A stretch of DNA of 8,305 nt from an uncultured Burkholderiales bacterium (GTDB lineage Bacteria; Pseudomonadota; Gammaproteobacteria; Burkholderiales; Burkholderiaceae_C). The position numbers and the translations under genes were made by a program. Each line of letters begins with the position of its first letter. Position 1 is the first letter of the stretch. The notes below the pieces were generated by a model, which worked only from the letters and a program-made list of their open reading frames with translations, was not told where the DNA came from and made no database searches. The DNA lies in the NCBI GenBank assembly GCA_903926695.1, contig CAIYKK010000486.1:1-8305 (forward strand). The letters run 5' to 3'. This document shows positions 5,116-8,305 of this stretch, piece by piece.

Positions 5116-6380
5116 CAGAGTGCGTGAACCACTTCCTGCTCGGGCAGCAGCAACTGGTTATCGACGCTGAACTGGTAGTCGCGGAAGATGTGCTCGGCGC
5201 TGAGCGGCTGGTAAGAGCCGTCGGCCAGGCGCCGCGTCGTGTCTTTCAGGCGATAGGTCAGGCTGCCGCAGGTCCAGACGTTGTAATTGCGCATGTGCGT
5301 ACACAGGCAGGTCTTGTCCATCACCGAGATGTTCTTGCCGTCCGGGTGAATCACCAGCTGTTCGTTGTAGGCGTTGATGTAGGCGCAGTTGCCGTTGGTA
5401 TCCAGCAGGTAGCCGTAGGACTCGCAATTGGGCCGAATGCCCGAGCCGATGGCGGGCGAATTCTTCAGCATGCGCATCGGGTAGCCGGTCGGCGAAATCG
5501 TGTTGACGATGATGTCGGCTTCGCTGGCGCGGAAATATTCCTGCTTGTCTTCGGCGGGCAGGCCGCACTCGTCAGCGACGGTGAAGCGCGTGGCCACCTG
5601 CACGGCGGCAGCGCCGTTTTGCAGGAAATTCACCGCGTCGGTGCCGGTAAAAATGCCGCCCGCTGCGATCAGCGGAATGTCGAGCTGCTCGGTTTTCAGG
5701 AAAGCCGCAATTTCAGCCACGATGGTGGCCAAATCGTACTTGGCCCAGTCCAGCCCGAAGCCCAGATGGCCGCCCGCCAGCGGGCCTTCAATCACGACAA
5801 AATCGGGCAGGCGGTTCAGCCGCGCCGTCTTGCGCAAAAAGAGTTGCAGCGCCCGCACCGACGACACGATGATGCCCAGCTTGGCGTCGCGAAAGCGCGG
5901 GTGTTCGGCCATCAGCGCGAACGAGCCTAAATGCAGCCCGGCGCTCAGCGTGATGCCGTCCACGCCCGCGTCCAGCGCCGAGTTCAGCCGCACCTGCAGC
6001 GTGTCGCGGGGCGAATTCATCGTCAGCTTTTCCATCACGTTGACAAACACCATGCCGGAACCGCGCTTGGCTTCCATCGTTTTACCGACGTGCAGGCGCG
6101 TGGCCTCGGCCAGCTCGCCCAGATCAAACTGAACGCTACTCTTGTCCGAGTTGGCGATGTTGCTTTTGTAAAACTTGGTCTTGCCCTTGACGAACGAGGT
6201 GTCAAAACGTCGGTCGGACACGTCATGCACCAGCGCGTCCGAGATGTGGCCAATGCCGCCCAGACGCGCCGCTTCCAGCGCCAGCTCAGCGGTGGAAATG
6301 TCAACACCCATGCCGCCGATGATGATGGGAACCAGTTCTTGTTTGCCGAATTTCAGGCGGAAATCATCTACGCGCTTCAT
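5115..6380 (-). CDS. Nitronate monooxygenase-like NAD(P)H/FMN flavoprotein (2-nitropropane dioxygenase family)
   Basis: The product has 421 residues from the ATG at 6380, chosen because AAGGA (6390-6386) precedes it by 5 bases and because MKRVDDFRLKFGKQELVPII begins as a family member does. The fold is a FMN-binding TIM barrel. Visible motifs are the N-terminal PIIIGGMGVDIS (19-30), the signature EGPLAGGHLGFG (198-209) with the conserved His205, the phosphate-binding IPLIAAGGIFTG (235-246), and GAAAVQVATRF (256-266). Family members oxidise nitronates to carbonyl compounds and nitrite; FabK-type enoyl reductases share the fold, so the exact reaction is an inference. The part after about 300 carries Cys319, Cys332, Cys358, Cys360 and Cys371 and an aromatic-rich tail. 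It converges with the kinase gene across a candidate terminator, and a palindrome lies about 70-85 bases upstream. Confidence 0.85.
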   Translation of the reverse strand: MKRVDDFRLKFGKQELVPIIIGGMGVDISTAELALEAARLGGIGHISDALVHDVSDRRFDTSFVKGKTKFYKSNIANSDKSSVQFDLGELAEATRLHVGKTMEAKRGSGMVFVNVMEKLTMNSPRDTLQVRLNSALDAGVDGITLSAGLHLGSFALMAEHPRFRDAKLGIIVSSVRALQLFLRKTARLNRLPDFVVIEGPLAGGHLGFGLDWAKYDLATIVAEIAAFLKTEQLDIPLIAAGGIFTGTDAVNFLQNGAAAVQVATRFTVADECGLPAEDKQEYFRASEADIIVNTISPTGYPMRMLKNSPAIGSGIRPNCESYGYLLDTNGNCAYINAYNEQLVIHPDGKNISVMDKTCLCTHMRNYNVWTCGSLTYRLKDTTRRLADGSYQPLSAEHIFRDYQFSVDNQLLLPEQEVVHAL

Positions 6381-6449
6381 GGGTGTCCTTGAGGGTGAAA
6401 TGACGCGCAAGTGCAGCCTTGGCGCGTCCGTAATAATTGAGTTTCTCTG

Positions 6450-6465
6450 ACGAAACTTGTTTCGT
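6450..6465. promoter_or_regulatory. Perfect inverted repeat, candidate operator of the flavoprotein gene
   Basis: ACGAAAC (6450-6456) and GTTTCGT (6459-6465) form perfect 7-base arms around TT. A third related half-site, GTTTC, lies at 6441-6445. The repeat is 70-85 bases upstream of the flavoprotein start on the minus strand, a natural place for an operator. Short, tightly spaced dyads like this are common for TetR- and MarR-type dimers. No regulator gene lies next to it, and no convincing -35/-10 pair was found. Confidence 0.45.
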
Positions 6466-6523
6466 GGGCTTGAATGGTAATACCTTGAACATGGCCCCAC
6501 GGCGATATCTGGCGCGCAGCAGG

Positions 6524-6556
6524 ACGCCGGGCGCTGTAAGAGCATGCGCCCGGCGT
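6524..6556. repeat. Strong 11-base-pair GC hairpin downstream of the DUF4142-SYLF gene
   Basis: ACGCCGGGCGC (6524-6534) pairs perfectly with GCGCCCGGCGT (6546-6556) around an 11-base loop. It lies about 50 bases after the stop of the minus-strand DUF4142-SYLF gene and upstream of the flavoprotein gene. No T-run follows on either strand, so it is not a standard intrinsic terminator; it may act as a 3' end stabiliser, a weak terminator, or a repeat element. A smaller hairpin (CGCCG 6563-6567 with CGGCG 6574-6578) is adjacent. Confidence 0.5.
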
Positions 6557-6601
6557 GTGTCGCGCCGCTCAGACGGCGTCGATTTTCCCGAAAAACGGCG
6601 C

Positions 6602-7813
6602 TCAGACCTCCAGCACCATGCCCAGCACGTTGTAGCCCGGAGTCTGCACGCTGCCTTCCAGAATACGCGAGGGGTTCAGGCCGTCACGGCCGTAGTAGTC
6701 GCGGTTGGCATCCGCGTCGAAGGCCAGATCACGCAAGCCGATGGCGCGGCCCGCATAAGCGCCTTTGTTGCCGGACCAGACAATCACGTCCGGCCCGTGG
6801 CCCGCAGACGCCGGGGCGCGCCGGGGATAAGGCACGATGTGCAGGCCCGCATCCGCGCTGAGTGAGAATTTTTTGTCCGCGTCCGAGGTGGTGAAATCGC
6901 GCACCGCCTTGTCCGTCATCAGCAGCAGCGCCATCTCGCCGCCCGCCGCACGCGTCTGGGTGCCCGCGATGATGCGCCCGAGGTTGTAAAACACCGGGTT
7001 GCTAAAGCCGTTGTCCTGGCGCGTGAGCAGCACGCCGTGGCCGCTAGGCACGCCAGCGTCCAGCGTGGCGCGGCCATAGTCGCGGAGAATAAAAACGCCC
7101 TTGGCCTGCTGCAGCAGCGCCGTCACGCCGGGGTCGGATTTCATGTGCTGGACGATAAAAACGGCATCCTCCACCTCGGCGCGCTCTTCCTGCGACTGGC
7201 TGGACGCGGCGGTGCCGGTGGCGGCGCTGCCTTCGGCCACGGCAGCGGGCGCAGCGCCTGCGGCGGCGGCCTGGACTTCCTGGGCGCGCTGCAGGTGCTG
7301 CTCCAGCACGGGCAGCGCCTGCCGGGCGAGCAGGCCCACGTCCGCGTCCGGCGTGCTCTGCAGCGCCTGGCGGAACTGCTCGACGCTCTGGCGGTGCGCC
7401 TGAACGCCGAAGGTGTCCAGATAGCGGGCGTCAAACTGGGCGCCCGGCGTGGTGCCGAGCAGGCGCAGCATGCCGGTGTCCATGACGGAGAGTTCGGCGG
7501 GCAGGGCCACGCCCCTGGCCTGCGCCATCTGCTGCAGCACCGCGCCGATCCGGGTGTAGTCGCCCATCATTTGCTGGGCGAAGGCTTTGACTGCCGGGCT
7601 GGCGGTGCGGGCCAGCGCCACCTGCGCGGCCTGCAACTGGCCTTGGACGGCCTGCGCGGCGTCTTTTAAAAAGTCGCTCCCGGCTTCGGACAGCGCGCTG
7701 GGCGCCGCCGCTTCGCCGCCCATCGCAGGCGCTCCGGCGGGCATCTGGGCCAGCGCGCCAGCGCCGCAGGCAGCCACGGCTGCCGCCGCGATCAAGGGAT
7801 AAAACTTGCGCAT
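6602..7813 (-). CDS. Exported DUF4142-SYLF (Ysc84-like) fusion protein
   Basis: The product has 403 residues from the ATG at 7813, which AAAAGGAG (7828-7821) precedes by 7 bases. The N-terminus is a secretion signal: basic MRK, a hydrophobic Ala-rich stretch, and a possible signal peptidase I site after ALA (20-22). Cys16 after VAA also resembles a lipobox, so a lipoprotein is possible. A helical DUF4142-type domain follows (about 39-182), with FLKDAAQAVQGQLQAAQ and VKAFAQQMMGDY. An Ala/Ser/Glu-rich linker (about 183-212) leads to a SYLF/Ysc84-like domain (about 213-402): KGVFILRDYGRA, GVLLTRQDNGFSNPVFYNLG, MALLLMTDKAV, and late GLRDLAFDADANRDYYG. SYLF domains are associated with lipid binding in other proteins; DUF4142 has no settled function. 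A periplasmic or membrane-associated stress role is a guess. Confidence 0.85.
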   Translation of the reverse strand: MRKFYPLIAAAAVAACGAGALAQMPAGAPAMGGEAAAPSALSEAGSDFLKDAAQAVQGQLQAAQVALARTASPAVKAFAQQMMGDYTRIGAVLQQMAQARGVALPAELSVMDTGMLRLLGTTPGAQFDARYLDTFGVQAHRQSVEQFRQALQSTPDADVGLLARQALPVLEQHLQRAQEVQAAAAGAAPAAVAEGSAATGTAASSQSQEERAEVEDAVFIVQHMKSDPGVTALLQQAKGVFILRDYGRATLDAGVPSGHGVLLTRQDNGFSNPVFYNLGRIIAGTQTRAAGGEMALLLMTDKAVRDFTTSDADKKFSLSADAGLHIVPYPRRAPASAGHGPDVIVWSGNKGAYAGRAIGLRDLAFDADANRDYYGRDGLNPSRILEGSVQTPGYNVLGMVLEV

Positions 7814-7891
7814 GATGTGTCTCCTTTTAAAAACCACAATTTCGTGCAAGCAGCCTGCCGCGCAATGGCACCAGCGCGGGTCGTCGCCGTG

Positions 7892-7926
7892 CCTGACAGG
7901 GGGTCAGGTTTTTCCGACAGGGGGGT
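7892..7926. promoter_or_regulatory. Tandem GACAGGGGG repeats 21 bases apart with an embedded dyad, candidate operator
   Basis: GACAGGGGGT (7895-7904) recurs as GACAGGGGGGT (7916-7926), starting 21 bases later, about two helical turns. The first copy lies inside the perfect dyad CCTGAC (7892-7897) and GTCAGG (7903-7908). It is 80-115 bases upstream of the DUF4142-SYLF start, read there as CCCCCTGTC repeats. The dyad is followed by TTTTT (7909-7913) on the plus strand and so also resembles a terminator, but no plus-strand gene precedes it. The remaining bases between 7814 and 8042 show only small GC hairpins (for example TGCGGC 7944-7949 with GCCGCA 7955-7960). Confidence 0.45.
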
Positions 7927-8042
7927 GATCCGGGTGGGCTATGTGCGGCGCGCTGCCGCATAAGCCGATGGCGCGGTCCACAGCGCCAAAGGCTGAAAAG
8001 GTGGATCAAACCAGCCAGATATTCCTAAGCCATGCGCCCATA

Positions 8043-8305
8043 TCAGGCGTCTGGCGGCACTTCTTCGTCCGACGGTGCCAGCGCTGCCAGCAGCGCGGCC
8101 AGCACAATCAAACTGCCGCCGAGCAGGATGCGCGAGTTGAATTGTGCCGCCTCCAGCACGGCTGAGGAGCCGCTGGCAAAGAGGATTTCGGTCAGCATCA
8201 CAATGGCCGTGGTGCCAGCGGCGAGGTGGGCCGCGCCGTATTGCAGGGCGAGATTGCCCACGATAAAGGCCAAGGTCAGCCCCAGCAGCACCGGCAGGCC
8301 GGCCA
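8043..8305 (-). CDS. EamA/DMT-family membrane transporter, C-terminal part (cut by window end)
   Basis: The minus-strand frame is open from the window end to a stop at 8043-8045, giving about 87 visible residues. They form at least three hydrophobic segments: LLGLTLAFIVGNLALQYGAA, the stretch with GTTAIVMLTEILFASGSSAV, and ILLGGSLIVLAALLAAL, ending in a short acidic cytoplasmic-type tail (PSDEEVPPDA). The pattern of small residues, a Glu in the ninth-helix-like TEILFA motif, and a final helix beginning LLGGSLIV is that of the last helices of EamA-type drug/metabolite transporters. Substrate and direction of transport cannot be told. The true start lies outside the window; a GTG at 8291 is internal, since the frame stays open beyond it. 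Confidence 0.8.
   Translation of the reverse strand, partial: AGLPVLLGLTLAFIVGNLALQYGAAHLAAGTTAIVMLTEILFASGSSAVLEAAQFNSRILLGGSLIVLAALLAALAPSDEEVPPDA

Noticed and set aside
5106..5930. A 274-codon plus-strand open frame opposite the flavoprotein gene
   Set aside because: The minus strand encodes the clear FMN-barrel motifs; the plus reading shows no family features.
6381..6545. A 55-residue N-terminal extension of the flavoprotein
   Set aside because: The extension has no family similarity and covers the palindrome; the ATG at 6380 has a ribosome binding site and starts at the conserved N-terminus.
7892..7913. Plus-strand intrinsic terminator (CCTGAC/GTCAGG followed by TTTTT)
   Set aside because: No plus-strand gene precedes it, the stem is only 6 base pairs, and the direct repeats upstream of the minus-strand gene suggest an operator instead.

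Overview
The window looks like chromosome from a GC-rich betaproteobacterium of the order Burkholderiales, most likely Comamonadaceae. This is an inference from three things: the recA-recX pair and the character of its proteins, the TctE/QseC-like sensor kinase with a 2CSK_N-type N-terminus, and a GC-rich palindromic intergenic repeat of the kind abundant in that family. No database search was possible, so species and genus remain open.

Layout, left to right. The left edge holds the last 51 codons of an IS200/IS605-family TnpA transposase (+ strand), followed by a perfect GC-rich hairpin. recX (-) ends inside that hairpin, and recA (-) lies just upstream of recX with an 11-base gap. A MarR-family regulator (+) diverges from recA across a 176-base region that holds overlapping candidate promoters and a near-palindromic CTG...CAG site. 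Next come an OmpR/PhoB-type response regulator (+) and its sensor histidine kinase (+), separated by a GC-rich repeat containing two nearly identical 26-mers. Directly after the kinase, and possibly overlapping its last codons in another frame, is a remnant of the TnpB zinc-ribbon/RuvC-III end. It leads into an A-tract/stem/T-tract hairpin where the kinase gene and the next gene converge. The minus strand then carries a nitronate-monooxygenase-like flavoprotein with a cysteine-containing C-terminal region, an exported DUF4142-SYLF (Ysc84) fusion protein, and the C-terminal part of an EamA-type membrane transporter cut by the window end.

How the genes work together. RecA and RecX form a standard recombination/SOS unit, with RecX limiting RecA filaments. 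The response regulator and kinase form one two-component system of unknown signal. The MarR regulator may control itself, since inverted repeats reach its start codon. The flavoprotein and the DUF4142-SYLF gene have separate upstream regions with candidate operators and ribosome binding sites, so they look independently controlled.

No clearly new multi-gene system is visible. The least ordinary signals are the two IS200/IS605-type relics (tnpA end and tnpB end) that touch the 3' ends of host genes, the repeat splitting the two-component operon, the DUF4142-SYLF fusion, the cysteine set in the flavoprotein tail, and two well-formed candidate operators near 6450 and 7892.
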